A stretch of 64,000 nt of DNA from positions 76,093-140,092 of the forward strand of contig CAZVGZ010000004.1 of assembly GCA_964627605.1 (NCBI GenBank). Reading direction: 5' to 3'. Shown piece after piece: positions 8,822 to 17,291 of the stretch. Positions within the stretch are counted from its first letter, which is position 1, and each line of letters begins with the position of its first letter. The translations under genes and the position numbers were made by a program. This stretch comes from CAZVGZ01 sp964627605. GTDB taxonomy: Bacteria; Latescibacterota; MWCZ01; CAZVGZ01. Below the pieces are notes generated by a model. The model had not been told where the DNA came from. It made no database searches and worked only from the letters and a program-made list of their open reading frames with translations.

Positions 8822-9261
8822 TGGAACGGATTCTGTTACACTCTTACGCTCTGTTGGCATCACGAATCATACTGGGAATCGTCTTCCTCTGGGCGGCTAT
8901 TATTAAGATAGCCGACCCACCAGGCTTTGCATCGGATATCCACAACTACCGTCTGCTGCCTATCTGGTCTGAAAACATAGTTGCGCTGCTGCTGCCATGG
9001 GTGGAGCTGTTAGTGGGTCTAAGCCTTGTCACCGGCTACTACATAAAAGGCGGTGCTCTGCTATCAATGGTGATGATGGTGGTGTTTACACTGGCGCTAA
9101 TCACCGCGATGGCGCGTGGACTGGACATATCGTGCGGCTGCTTCGGCCATACCGATCCTGAAGACGCCAATCTTTGGTTGGACATGATCCGAGACATTGC
9201 CCTCACCGCACTTAGTGCCCACATCCTGTGGTTTGGTACCCCTTCCACGTTTGGGCACTGA
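8821..9261 (+). CDS. MauE/DoxX-like membrane redox protein
   Basis: A 146-residue protein with four predicted membrane spans (starting near LASRIILGIVFLWAAIIK). It carries the MauE-type cysteine pair in ISCGCFGH in the loop before the last span. MauE/DoxX-like proteins are related to VKOR-type disulfide carriers and are thought to pass electrons or disulfides across the membrane (established for a few members; inferred here). GGGAGG precedes two possible starts, GTG at 8818 and ATG at 8821. It overlaps the rhodanese stop, so the two are translated together. Confidence 0.75.
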   Translation: MERILLHSYALLASRIILGIVFLWAAIIKIADPPGFASDIHNYRLLPIWSENIVALLLPWVELLVGLSLVTGYYIKGGALLSMVMMVVFTLALITAMARGLDISCGCFGHTDPEDANLWLDMIRDIALTALSAHILWFGTPSTFGH

Positions 9262-9292
9262 ATCCGCGTTCAAAAAAGAGACGGATAGACTG

Positions 9293-10189
9293 ATGGTGAA
9301 AACACGTTTATGTGCTATTTTCCTTATGGTATTTGCGGCGCAGTGGCAAACATCTCACGCCTGGGGCTACTATGCCCATGAGAGGATAAACCTCCAGGCC
9401 GTAGACCTGATGCCCGACACAATGTTCGCCAAGCTGTTTCCAGCGAGGGCCTATCTGGGGATGCACGCCTCAGATGCTGACCACCGGCGATCTGATCCCA
9501 ACGAGCATCACGGTCACTACATCGACCTGGACATCGGCGATGTCAAACAGCCGCCTTTTGAAAACATACCTCATGATTACAGTCAGGCCCTTCTGCAGAT
9601 AGGCCATGACTCGCTAGCGAGGATGGGTACGCTCCCGTGGCGGATTGCGACCTATCTCGACTCGACTGTCGAATCACTTCGAGCCGAGTCTCCCAGGGCG
9701 TGGAAACATATGGCTGATCTGGGGCATTATGTCTCTGACGCCCATGTTCCTCTCCACGCCGTCACCGACTACGATGGACAGTCCACAAATAACCGAGGTG
9801 TTCATTTTCGTTTCGAGTGGTGGATGATCGAAGCGATGCGCGATTCGATCAGATGGACGCCAGAATCCGCCCAGTTGCTCACCGATCCACGCGAGACCAT
9901 CTGGCCGGTGCTCTTCGAATCTTTCTCGCTCGTCGGCGCGCTACTGTCAGCAGACGACGAGGTCAGAGACCTGTATGGCGGCACCAGCAAAGAGGACCGC
10001 TACATCTACGAGCGGTTGGGTTACAGCCCGGACCCACGCAAAGAAGCGCTTTTTTTCAGACGCGTGGGAACCATCGCGATGGATCGTATGAACGCATCAG
10101 CAGCGATGGTCGCATCGTTTTGGCTTACGGCCTGGGACTTGGCCGGAAGGCCACCGTGGCCTCGGCACCCAGCCCGCAACTCTCCCTGA
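9293..10189 (+). CDS. Zinc-dependent phospholipase C / S1-P1 nuclease-like secreted protein
   Basis: A 298-residue exported protein. After the signal peptide (MVKTRLCAIFLMVFAAQWQ...SHA) the mature chain would begin WGYYAHERI, the N-terminal tryptophan being a zinc ligand in zinc phospholipase C and S1/P1 nucleases. Further ligand-type motifs follow: ASDADHRR, HHGHYIDLD, HMADLGHYVSDAHVPLHA and RGVHFRFEWW. The fold is all-helical with three zinc ions in characterised relatives, acting on phosphodiester bonds of lipids or nucleic acids; which one applies here cannot be told. The ATG at 9293 is preferred to the upstream 9197 start because it gives a clean signal peptide. Its TGA overlaps the next ATG. 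Confidence 0.75.
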   Translation: MVKTRLCAIFLMVFAAQWQTSHAWGYYAHERINLQAVDLMPDTMFAKLFPARAYLGMHASDADHRRSDPNEHHGHYIDLDIGDVKQPPFENIPHDYSQALLQIGHDSLARMGTLPWRIATYLDSTVESLRAESPRAWKHMADLGHYVSDAHVPLHAVTDYDGQSTNNRGVHFRFEWWMIEAMRDSIRWTPESAQLLTDPRETIWPVLFESFSLVGALLSADDEVRDLYGGTSKEDRYIYERLGYSPDPRKEALFFRRVGTIAMDRMNASAAMVASFWLTAWDLAGRPPWPRHPARNSP

Positions 10190-11025
10190 TGAAAATTGTG
10201 CTCACTGGAGCAGATGGTCAGTTGGGCCGCTCGTGTGCTCGGATTTGGGCCGACGCTCACACCATAACTCCTTTGGATCACCACAAGTTAGACATCACGG
10301 ATTTGGAGCATGTTCGTGCCGTTATCTCTAGCGCGCGCCCTGAGGCGGTGGTTAACTGCGCCGCGTGGAACGCCGTCGACGGTTCAGAATCGAACCCTGA
10401 GCCTGCATGGAGTATAAACGCCCACGGCCCGCGCAATCTGGCCATCGCGTGCCAGGAGGTAGGCGCGACACTCGTCCACTTCAGTACGGACTACGTTTTT
10501 GATGGGAACACCGATCGCCACTATATCGAAAGCGACAGTGTTAACCCGCTGTCGGAATACGGACGCAGCAAGGCGGCTGGAGAGGAAGCGGTAAAGGATC
10601 ATACGGATCGGTTCATAACAGCCCGTGTGGCTTGGCTGTTCGGCATCGGCGGAAGAAACTTTATTGAGACGATGATGAGGGTAGGCAACGAGCGCGGCGA
10701 GGTTGCGGTGGTGAACGACCAGTGGGGCACGCCTACATTCACTGACGACGTAGCAATCGCAGCGGAAAAACTACTGCGCCAGGAGTTTTTTGGGCTCTTT
10801 CATCTCTCTTCGGTGGGAGAGACCACCTGGAACGGTTTTGCAGCGGCGATTTTTCGCGAAGCGCAATTGGACGTCAAAGTATCCGAAACTACTACCGAAG
10901 GCATGAATCGGCCTGCACCAAGACCACGCTATTCAGTCCTGGACAACACTCACCTACGGGCAACGCTACAAAAAGAGATGCCAACATGGGAAGACGCCTT
11001 AGCGCGATACATGTCCGCGCGCTAG
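10189..11025 (+). CDS. rfbD: dTDP-4-dehydrorhamnose reductase (RfbD/RmlD family)
   Basis: A 278-residue short-chain dehydrogenase of the extended RmlD group, which reduces dTDP-4-keto-L-rhamnose to dTDP-L-rhamnose for surface polysaccharide. Visible are the nucleotide-binding MKIVLTGADGQLG, the strand VVNCAAWNAVD, the Ser-Thr/Tyr-Lys centre (HFSTDYVFDG and YGRSKAAGE), and RVAWLFG with later GTPTFTDDVA. The start overlaps the preceding stop (TGATG). A longer in-frame open stretch from 9817 is rejected because it lies on the phospholipase gene. No other rhamnose genes are near, so a related keto-sugar reductase is possible. Confidence 0.8.
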   Translation: MKIVLTGADGQLGRSCARIWADAHTITPLDHHKLDITDLEHVRAVISSARPEAVVNCAAWNAVDGSESNPEPAWSINAHGPRNLAIACQEVGATLVHFSTDYVFDGNTDRHYIESDSVNPLSEYGRSKAAGEEAVKDHTDRFITARVAWLFGIGGRNFIETMMRVGNERGEVAVVNDQWGTPTFTDDVAIAAEKLLRQEFFGLFHLSSVGETTWNGFAAAIFREAQLDVKVSETTTEGMNRPAPRPRYSVLDNTHLRATLQKEMPTWEDALARYMSAR

Positions 11026-11104
11026 GGCGTTCTATCAATCACAGCCCGACCCATTTTCGAACAACTTATAACATCGTTGGAGGCGAGCGGCCCCAATAAA
11101 AAGG

Positions 11105-12706
11105 TCAGTCAACTTTTGGACCAGCGCTGCGGACGGTCTCAGTCACCTCGTCTGCATACTGTTTGAAATTTTCGGTAAACAGGGCGGCAAGTTTTTTGGC
11201 CTGGTCGTCGTACGCAGCGCCATCCTCCCAGGTGTTCTTGGGCTGGAGGACATCGTCTGGCACACCTGGCACGCTTGCTGGGATGTAGACCTGGAATATC
11301 GGGTCCTGAACCGTATCAACCACGTCTAGCTGCCCCGAAAGAGCCGCTTCGATCATGGCTCTGGTGTAGCTGATGCTCATCCTGTCACCGACGCCGTAAG
11401 GCCCGCCGGTCCATCCCGTATTGACCAACCAGCAGGTCACGTCGTGCTGTTCGATCTTCTCGCCCAATAGTTTGGCGTAGACGCTGGGATGCAGCGCCAT
11501 GAATGGTGCCCCAAAACAGGTGGAAAAAGTGGCCTCTGGCTCAATGATCCCACGCTCCGTACCAGCGACTTTGGCTGTGTAGCCCGAAAGAAAGTGGTAC
11601 ATCGCCTGATCCGGCGTGATTTTGGCGATGGGAGGCATCACGCCAAAAGCGTCGGCTGTGAGAAAGATGATGTTTTTCGGGTGCCCACCGACCCCATCAG
11701 GAGTGGCGTTGGGGATGTGGGTTATCGGGTAGGCTGCCCTGGTGTTCTCTGTCAGGGTGTCGTCGTCTAGGTCCAGGCTGCGACTATAGGGGTCCATGAT
11801 GACGTTTTCTAAGACCGTCCCAAACATCTTTGTCGTCTGATATATCTCAGGTTCGGCCTCTTGCGAGAGCTTTATGGTCTTCGCGTAGCAGCCGCCCTCA
11901 AAGTTGAAAACGCCGTCGTCGCTCCATCCGTGCTCATCATCTCCAATAAGAGTCCGGGTCGGGTCGGCGGACAGTGTAGTCTTCCCTGTTCCAGATAGAC
12001 CGAAAAACAGCGCGCAGTCACCCTTGGGTCCGATGTTGGCAGAACAGTGCATCGACATGACATTTTTCTGCGGAAGCAGGAAGTTCAATATCGTGAACAC
12101 CGATTTCTTCATCTCACCGCCGTAGCTGCTCCCGCCGATGAGTACCAGCTTCTGAGAGAAATTGACGAGTATGAAAGTCTCAGAGTTGGTGGTGTCGATC
12201 TCTGGAACCGCCTGGAAACGCGGCATATCAATAATTGTGAACTCTGGCCGGTGTTCGCGGGCATGCTCCTCGTCCTGGTCTATAAACAAGTTTCTTGCGA
12301 ACAGACTGTGCCAAGCGTATTCGTTCACGACACGGATGGGCAGCAGGTAGCCAGCATCAGCGCCGGCATGGCAGTCCTGCACGAACAGGTCTCTTCCCTG
12401 CACGTACGCCAACATCTTCGCCTTTATGGCGTTGAACTTGCCTTCATCAAAACTGCGGTTGACATCGCCCCACCATATTTTGTCGCCGCTGTCAGACTCC
12501 TTTACAGTAAACTTGTCGTTAGGAGACCTGCCGGTGTGCTGTCCGGTGCGCACCACGATGGGTCCATCTTTGCAGATCGTCCCCTCGCCGCGTTTTACCG
12601 CCTCTTCATAGAGTTGAGAGACTGAGGCGTTCCAGTAGATGTCGCCGGTGTTGCGGATTCCGTGCTCTTCTAGCGGATAGGCGCGTTTGACTTGTAGATC
12701 GGGCAT
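11105..12706 (-). CDS. pckA: Phosphoenolpyruvate carboxykinase (ATP)
   Basis: A full-length 533-residue PEP carboxykinase, which converts oxaloacetate and ATP to PEP, CO2 and ADP at the entry to gluconeogenesis. Motifs are complete: RTGQHTGRSPNDKF for substrate arginines, GGSSYGGEMKKS specific to the family, the P-loop GLSGTGKTTLSADPTR, and the metal site LIGDDEHGWSDDG. The ATG at 12706 follows AAGGAGAG at 9 bases; an upstream in-frame start at 12787 adds residues not found in the family. A sigma-70-like promoter with a palindrome over the -35 is visible upstream (12800-12828). It is a monocistronic gene. Confidence 0.95.
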   Translation of the reverse strand: MPDLQVKRAYPLEEHGIRNTGDIYWNASVSQLYEEAVKRGEGTICKDGPIVVRTGQHTGRSPNDKFTVKESDSGDKIWWGDVNRSFDEGKFNAIKAKMLAYVQGRDLFVQDCHAGADAGYLLPIRVVNEYAWHSLFARNLFIDQDEEHAREHRPEFTIIDMPRFQAVPEIDTTNSETFILVNFSQKLVLIGGSSYGGEMKKSVFTILNFLLPQKNVMSMHCSANIGPKGDCALFFGLSGTGKTTLSADPTRTLIGDDEHGWSDDGVFNFEGGCYAKTIKLSQEAEPEIYQTTKMFGTVLENVIMDPYSRSLDLDDDTLTENTRAAYPITHIPNATPDGVGGHPKNIIFLTADAFGVMPPIAKITPDQAMYHFLSGYTAKVAGTERGIIEPEATFSTCFGAPFMALHPSVYAKLLGEKIEQHDVTCWLVNTGWTGGPYGVGDRMSISYTRAMIEAALSGQLDVVDTVQDPIFQVYIPASVPGVPDDVLQPKNTWEDGAAYDDQAKKLAALFTENFKQYADEVTETVRSAGPKVD

Positions 12707-12799
12707 GGTGCCCACTCTCCTTGATAGAAATAGTATGTCGCGACCCGCTGTATATGCAGACCGTAAGTTATGCCAGAAACGGCTCAAACAAAGCGATTA

Positions 12800-12828
12800 A
12801 TGTTAATGTAATTCCCGATTGACGTCAA
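12800..12828 (-). promoter_or_regulatory. Putative sigma-70-type promoter with palindromic -35, for pckA
   Basis: On the minus strand TTGACG (12828-12823) is followed after 17 bases by TAACAT (12805-12800). It would leave a leader of roughly 90 bases before the pckA ATG. The perfect 10-base palindrome TTGACGTCAA (12819-12828) covers the -35 and could be an operator. AT-rich sequence surrounds it, unlike neighbouring DNA. Confidence 0.45.
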
Positions 12829-12965
12829 GCAGGTAGCCCCGAAGGATGGGTCGCTTTTTGGCCATCAACCCTTGCCTCCTAAAGCCCCAGTGCCCAATTT
12901 AAGCGGGAGATATATTCTGACAAGGGCCGCGGAATCCAACATCTACAAACGTGAAGGACGACACC

Positions 12966-13826
12966 GTGCCGCAACTCGTGATGTTCTCCAAACTGTTTCA
13001 AGGCATGACCCTCGAAGATACCGCTCGCTCAGTGGGATATCTGGGGCTAAACGGGGTAGACCTCACCGTCAGAACCGGTGGCCATGTGTTGCCACAGGAG
13101 GTGGACGGAGCACTCAAAGACGCCGTGGCGACGCTAGCACAACACGGCCTCAGCGTTCCGATGATAACCACCGGCATAGTAGACCCTGATGATCCAACGA
13201 CAGAGCCGATCATGCAGGCTGCGGCTGACAGCGGTGTGAAGTTCATAAAATTGGGCTATTGGCAGTACGAGGGTTTTGGCCACATAAGAGACCAGATCGG
13301 CCGAACAAAAAAACTGCTGGATGGGATAGAAGCGGCGGCGCAGCGAGCCGGGGTACACGCAGCGATACACATCCACTCAGGCCAGTGTCTAAGCGCGTCA
13401 GCACCGGTTGTCGCACTCCTCCTTGAGGGCCGCGATCCCAAACATCTCGGCGCCTATGTAGACCCAAGCCACATGACAATTGAGGGTTTCAAATCAGGAT
13501 GGGTCATGGGGCTTGATCTTTTGACGCCCTGGATCAGCATATCGTCAGTCAAGTCGCCAGGTTGGGAGTGGGAAGAGGATGCGTTAACCGGCGTGCGCAA
13601 GTGGAACGACAGGATAATGCCCTTGGCGATGGGCGCGGTCAGATGGCCAGAGTATCTGGGATATTTAGCACAGATCGGCTTTGATGGCCCCATGTCGATC
13701 CACAGCGAGTATCTAGGCGGCCATAGCTGGCGCGACCTTAGTGTCGAAGAGGCGGTGGCTCAGACACGGGAGGATCTGGGCTATCTTCGCGGCGTCATGG
13801 AATCAGTCGGCTTAGAGGCAACCTGA
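12966..13826 (+). CDS. Sugar phosphate isomerase/epimerase (xylose isomerase-like TIM barrel)
   Basis: A 286-residue AP-endonuclease-2/xylose-isomerase-like TIM barrel. It has the first strand LVMFSKLFQGM, the substrate/metal motifs AAIHIHSG, GAYVDPSHM, and near the end PMSIHSEYLGG with the metal-binding glutamate. Proteins of this family isomerise or epimerise sugars and inositols. GTG at 12966 is chosen because GAAGGA (12953-12958) sits 7 bases before it; the in-frame GTG at 12951 has no site. Divergent from pckA and next to a sialidase pseudogene; the substrate is not known. Confidence 0.75.
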   Translation: MPQLVMFSKLFQGMTLEDTARSVGYLGLNGVDLTVRTGGHVLPQEVDGALKDAVATLAQHGLSVPMITTGIVDPDDPTTEPIMQAAADSGVKFIKLGYWQYEGFGHIRDQIGRTKKLLDGIEAAAQRAGVHAAIHIHSGQCLSASAPVVALLLEGRDPKHLGAYVDPSHMTIEGFKSGWVMGLDLLTPWISISSVKSPGWEWEEDALTGVRKWNDRIMPLAMGAVRWPEYLGYLAQIGFDGPMSIHSEYLGGHSWRDLSVEEAVAQTREDLGYLRGVMESVGLEAT

Positions 13827-13874
13827 TAAGCTTTCAACCCAACAACCGGCTGAGCGATGTACCGCGAGTAGGTT

Positions 13875-15039
13875 CTAAGACACCTCGACCGTGCGGACCA
13901 TAATCGCTTTTGTAGTACCGTCGGCCTGCGAACCGTAGTGAAAAACCGAATACGCCAGAAGAAACCTGCTATCACCAAGCGCAACCATCCCCGTGTAGCC
14001 ACCGGTGTTGCCCTGGATGTCATGGGCGTCTGGCACGACGATCGCCACAGGCGCAGTCCACTCCCTAGCGCGCCCGTCAGGAGAGAACATTATCGACACA
14101 CCTAGCCGACCGAACGAAAGCGCGATCACGCCGCACCCTAGCCTTAGCGTCTGCGACATCACACCGTAATCAAAAAGCCGCTCTGGAGTCTCCCAAGTCG
14201 CTCCCATGTCGATTGAGTGGGTGATGAGCATTGGCTTCTGATTGTGATCGGTGCAGCGTATAACGCACGCCAAATCGCCATCGCTCGTCTGAACCAGGTT
14301 TGGTTCGCCCATCATCGTCTGCCCCGACTCGCCGTACGCAATCAGGCCGTGGCGCTCCCATGTCCGCGCGTTATCATCGGATATCATGCACCAACACGCG
14401 TAGCTCTTTGAGGATCGATCGCCCTCCAACAGAACCGGCATGAAGTAGTCGGCATAGAACAGTTTCCGATCTATCGTGACCAGAGGGTTGTTGATATACG
14501 GCCTTGTAATAACCGTTCCGCCATTTCGCTTCCTTACCATCGCACTTCGTGTATCCCAACGAACAAGCTTGCGTTTCCATCGCTTTTCCGCCGGGCTCCA
14601 TCTGGTGGCCGAAAGCGCATCCGATTACTCCCCGATTTCGGCAGGGCGGTCAGCGAGATCGTAGAATAGAACGTCGCCGTAGACGTTAAGTTGAACCTGA
14701 GGGCGGCGGAAGCTCTATGCAAGCGTCATCGAGCTCCATGGCCAGCGAGAAAGGCACGCACAGATACTCGCCATCTAAGACCTGACTGCATTCAGAATGA
14801 GAGGTTGTGAGGAGAGTTTCATCGCCATCGTCACCTGAAACAAACGCCGGGTTGGGGGCGCCGTAATGGTAGTCAACGTCTGGGCCGTCGTTGTAGGTCA
14901 GCAGCAGCGAACTGTCCGGCAATCGCGATACTGTGGAAAACTGGTGATACCCTCAGCGGTTCTCGCCGGTTCCCGATTCGGCGGCCAAGACCGGCTCACT
15001 GACTTCCACGTTCAGACCGTTCACGACCGATACCGACAT
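13875..15039 (-). pseudogene. Sialidase-like (BNR) gene broken by two stops and a frameshift
   Basis: Starting at ATG 15037-15039 (AAAGG upstream) the frame reads NGLNVEVSEPVLAAESGTG, meets TGA at 14953-14955, and resumes with GYHQFSTVSRLPDSSLLLTY. Near 14690-14720 it shifts frame, continues VYGDVLFYDLADRPAEIGE, meets TAA at 14625-14627, and then is open to 13875 with a BNR-type repeat pattern (ISDDNARTWE, THSIDMGATWE, FSPDGRAREW). The TGA falls where a tryptophan fits (R-W-G-Y), so TGG to TGA is likely. The parts together are about the length of a one-domain sialidase/exo-glycosidase. It is non-functional as written; only a 221-codon C-terminal piece is open. Confidence 0.7.
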
Positions 15040-15305
15040 CCTTTCATCTCCCCAAATGGTGTTTTACGGAATCTGAGTGTCTGCTGGCATCACGGTAACT
15101 GTATGCGACGTTGGCGACAACCCGACGCGCCACATTGTGAATCCCCGTTTACGCCAAACGAAAAAACTGGTAGATTGTATAGGCCTGTGTAACTTAGATT
15201 TTTTTGCTGTTGCCCATCAACTTTTCTAACGACAAACACGCCACCCCAAGATGCCCACACACCCCCAAAATACCGCTCCTATGGAAGCCATGGGCGAAGA
15301 CCTCA

Positions 15306-17282
15306 ATGTCCTTTGACACTGCAAACGCACATCCAACGGCCAACGCCCTCGCGTTAACGCCACGGGCGTTTGTTCTGGGTGGGTCAATCGCGGCGCTCAC
15401 GATGTGGTGGGGCACCCACACCGAAGACATCTTGGGTGCCTCAAGGCTCAACCTCTCAAGCCAACCGGTCGCTGGCTTCGCGATCTTCGTTGTGGTTATA
15501 CTCATCAACGCGGTTGTAGGCAGATCGTGGTCCAGATTAGCGCTCCGTCCCCCTGAGCTTCTAGTGGTATTCGCCTCAGGAACGCTCTCGTCGGCGTTGA
15601 TGACATCCAACCTGATGGACTGGTTCTTAGGGGTTCTGGCAACGCCACACTATCTCGCTTCGCCGGAAAACAGGTGGGACGAGATGATCCTGCCGTTTAC
15701 AGAGCGTTGGTGGACAATCCCAGGCCCGGCCGATCAGCTTAGGTGGGCCTATGTCGGCTCACCTCCTGGCTACGGTGCAGTCTGGCAGATCTGGATTGAG
15801 CCGCTCTTCTGGTGGATATCTTTTTTGGGATCAATGTTTTTAGTGGCGGTCTGCGTGACGGTGATTCTAAGGCGCCAGTGGGTGGACAACGAGCGGCTAC
15901 CTTTTCCTTTGGTGCAGCTACCTATCGACCTGACAGAGAGCAGCGGTGGGAAACCTGGGCTTCCTGACATGCTGCGCAACAAGCTATTTTGGGTTGGTGC
16001 CGCAATTCCTTTGGGGATCATAGTCTGGAACATTGGTGGCTACTTCGTCCCTGGCTTCCCGGTCATCCCAGGTCTTCAGTCCTCCACCCTGATAATTGCC
16101 AAACATTTCACATCCCTGTTCGTCAAAGTCAACTTCTACGTAATCGGGTTCGCCTACCTGGTAAATACCGAGATTCTGCTGAGCGTGTGGGTGTTCTATC
16201 TGCTGGGTTGGATTCAGACAGGGATATTCGATCGCCTCGGCATTTCAATCGGTTCGGAGTTGGATTACCATGGCTCCCACGGGGTGATTGCCAGTTGGGT
16301 GGGGTTCGGAGCGATGTTGGTCCTGGTAATCGTCGGGCTGTGGATGGCCCGCGCTCATCTATCCCAGGTGTGGCAAAAAATAAGAGACCCAAAACATCCG
16401 TTGGACGACTCAAAAGAGCTGCTGCCCTATAGATGGGCAGCGATGGGTCTCGTCGTGGGGTTGGCATATGCGTTTTCGTTTTTCATTCACCAGGGGATGA
16501 CATGGTCGCTGTCGCTGCTGTTCTTGGCGGCAACGATGGTGCTGCATCTGGGCATCACTAAAATCATCGCCCAGACCGGACTCATATACGTCAGGGGCCC
16601 GCTCTCAGCCAACCTGTTCGCCATGAACGTCATCGGCTCCGCAGCGCTGCCACCAGCGGCCCTGGTAGCCATCGGGGCCCAGTACGCCATCATCAGCCAC
16701 AACAAAGGGCTGTTCCTCCCAGGCGTCTTCCATGTCGGACGATTGGCGACCGCCATCAGCCGGTGGGGGCGCCAAGTGCTGATAGTGATGGTGATCGCCA
16801 CAGGAGTAGGGCTCGTGGTTGGGGTGGCGATGAACGTATTCAACAGCTATGAGTTTGGCAGCACTACGTTTGGCGGTGTGCCCTATCCACGGCGCGGTGC
16901 CGACAGCTTTGAGGTAGCGGTCAAGCAGATGGATCACCCCATGACCGCCGACTTGGCACGTTTCGCTGCCCTTGGGGCCGGTGCGCTGCTTATGACGATA
17001 TTCACAGTCGTGCACTACAGAATCCCTTGGTGGCCACTTCATCCCATCGGCTTTCCGGTGTACGCCACCTGGACGTCGATGATAACATTCATGTCTATTT
17101 TTCTTGTCTGGCTTGCGAAGACGGCGCTGCTGCGAATGGGCGGCATGGCGCTCCATGAGCGAGCCAAACCATTTTTTGTCGGTCTGCCGGTGGGCTATGC
17201 GCTTGGCGTAGCCCTGTCATTCCTCGTAGATGTATTCTGGTTTCCAGGTGCAGGCAGCGGGCATAGGATTCACAACTGGTAA
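15306..17282 (+). CDS. Large multi-spanning membrane protein (DUF6785-type), copy 1
   Basis: A 658-residue integral membrane protein with roughly 12-14 hydrophobic spans, a paralogue of the next gene (same length, shared signatures such as LLDWxxxVxATPYYLATPENRW in copy 2, and RRQWVDNERLPFPLVQLPID here). It belongs to a family of large membrane proteins with DUF6784/DUF6785 regions found in Poribacteria-, Latescibacteria- and Planctomycete-like genomes; oligopeptide-transporter-like folds have been suggested, but function is unknown. ATG 15306 is chosen over 15204 since it precedes the conserved part; its ribosome site is weak. Ten bases separate it from copy 2. Conserved polar segments suggest a solute transporter rather than a structural protein (inference). 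Confidence 0.6.
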   Translation: MSFDTANAHPTANALALTPRAFVLGGSIAALTMWWGTHTEDILGASRLNLSSQPVAGFAIFVVVILINAVVGRSWSRLALRPPELLVVFASGTLSSALMTSNLMDWFLGVLATPHYLASPENRWDEMILPFTERWWTIPGPADQLRWAYVGSPPGYGAVWQIWIEPLFWWISFLGSMFLVAVCVTVILRRQWVDNERLPFPLVQLPIDLTESSGGKPGLPDMLRNKLFWVGAAIPLGIIVWNIGGYFVPGFPVIPGLQSSTLIIAKHFTSLFVKVNFYVIGFAYLVNTEILLSVWVFYLLGWIQTGIFDRLGISIGSELDYHGSHGVIASWVGFGAMLVLVIVGLWMARAHLSQVWQKIRDPKHPLDDSKELLPYRWAAMGLVVGLAYAFSFFIHQGMTWSLSLLFLAATMVLHLGITKIIAQTGLIYVRGPLSANLFAMNVIGSAALPPAALVAIGAQYAIISHNKGLFLPGVFHVGRLATAISRWGRQVLIVMVIATGVGLVVGVAMNVFNSYEFGSTTFGGVPYPRRGADSFEVAVKQMDHPMTADLARFAALGAGALLMTIFTVVHYRIPWWPLHPIGFPVYATWTSMITFMSIFLVWLAKTALLRMGGMALHERAKPFFVGLPVGYALGVALSFLVDVFWFPGAGSGHRIHNW

Positions 17283-17291
17283 GGTTCGAAT

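Noticed and set aside
9817..10188. N-terminal extension of the RfbD-like protein
   Set aside because: It overlaps the phospholipase-like gene in another frame; the true start is the ATG at 10189.
13875..14540. An intact small sialidase
   Set aside because: The upstream half of the same protein is visible in broken frames, so this is only the surviving C-terminal part.
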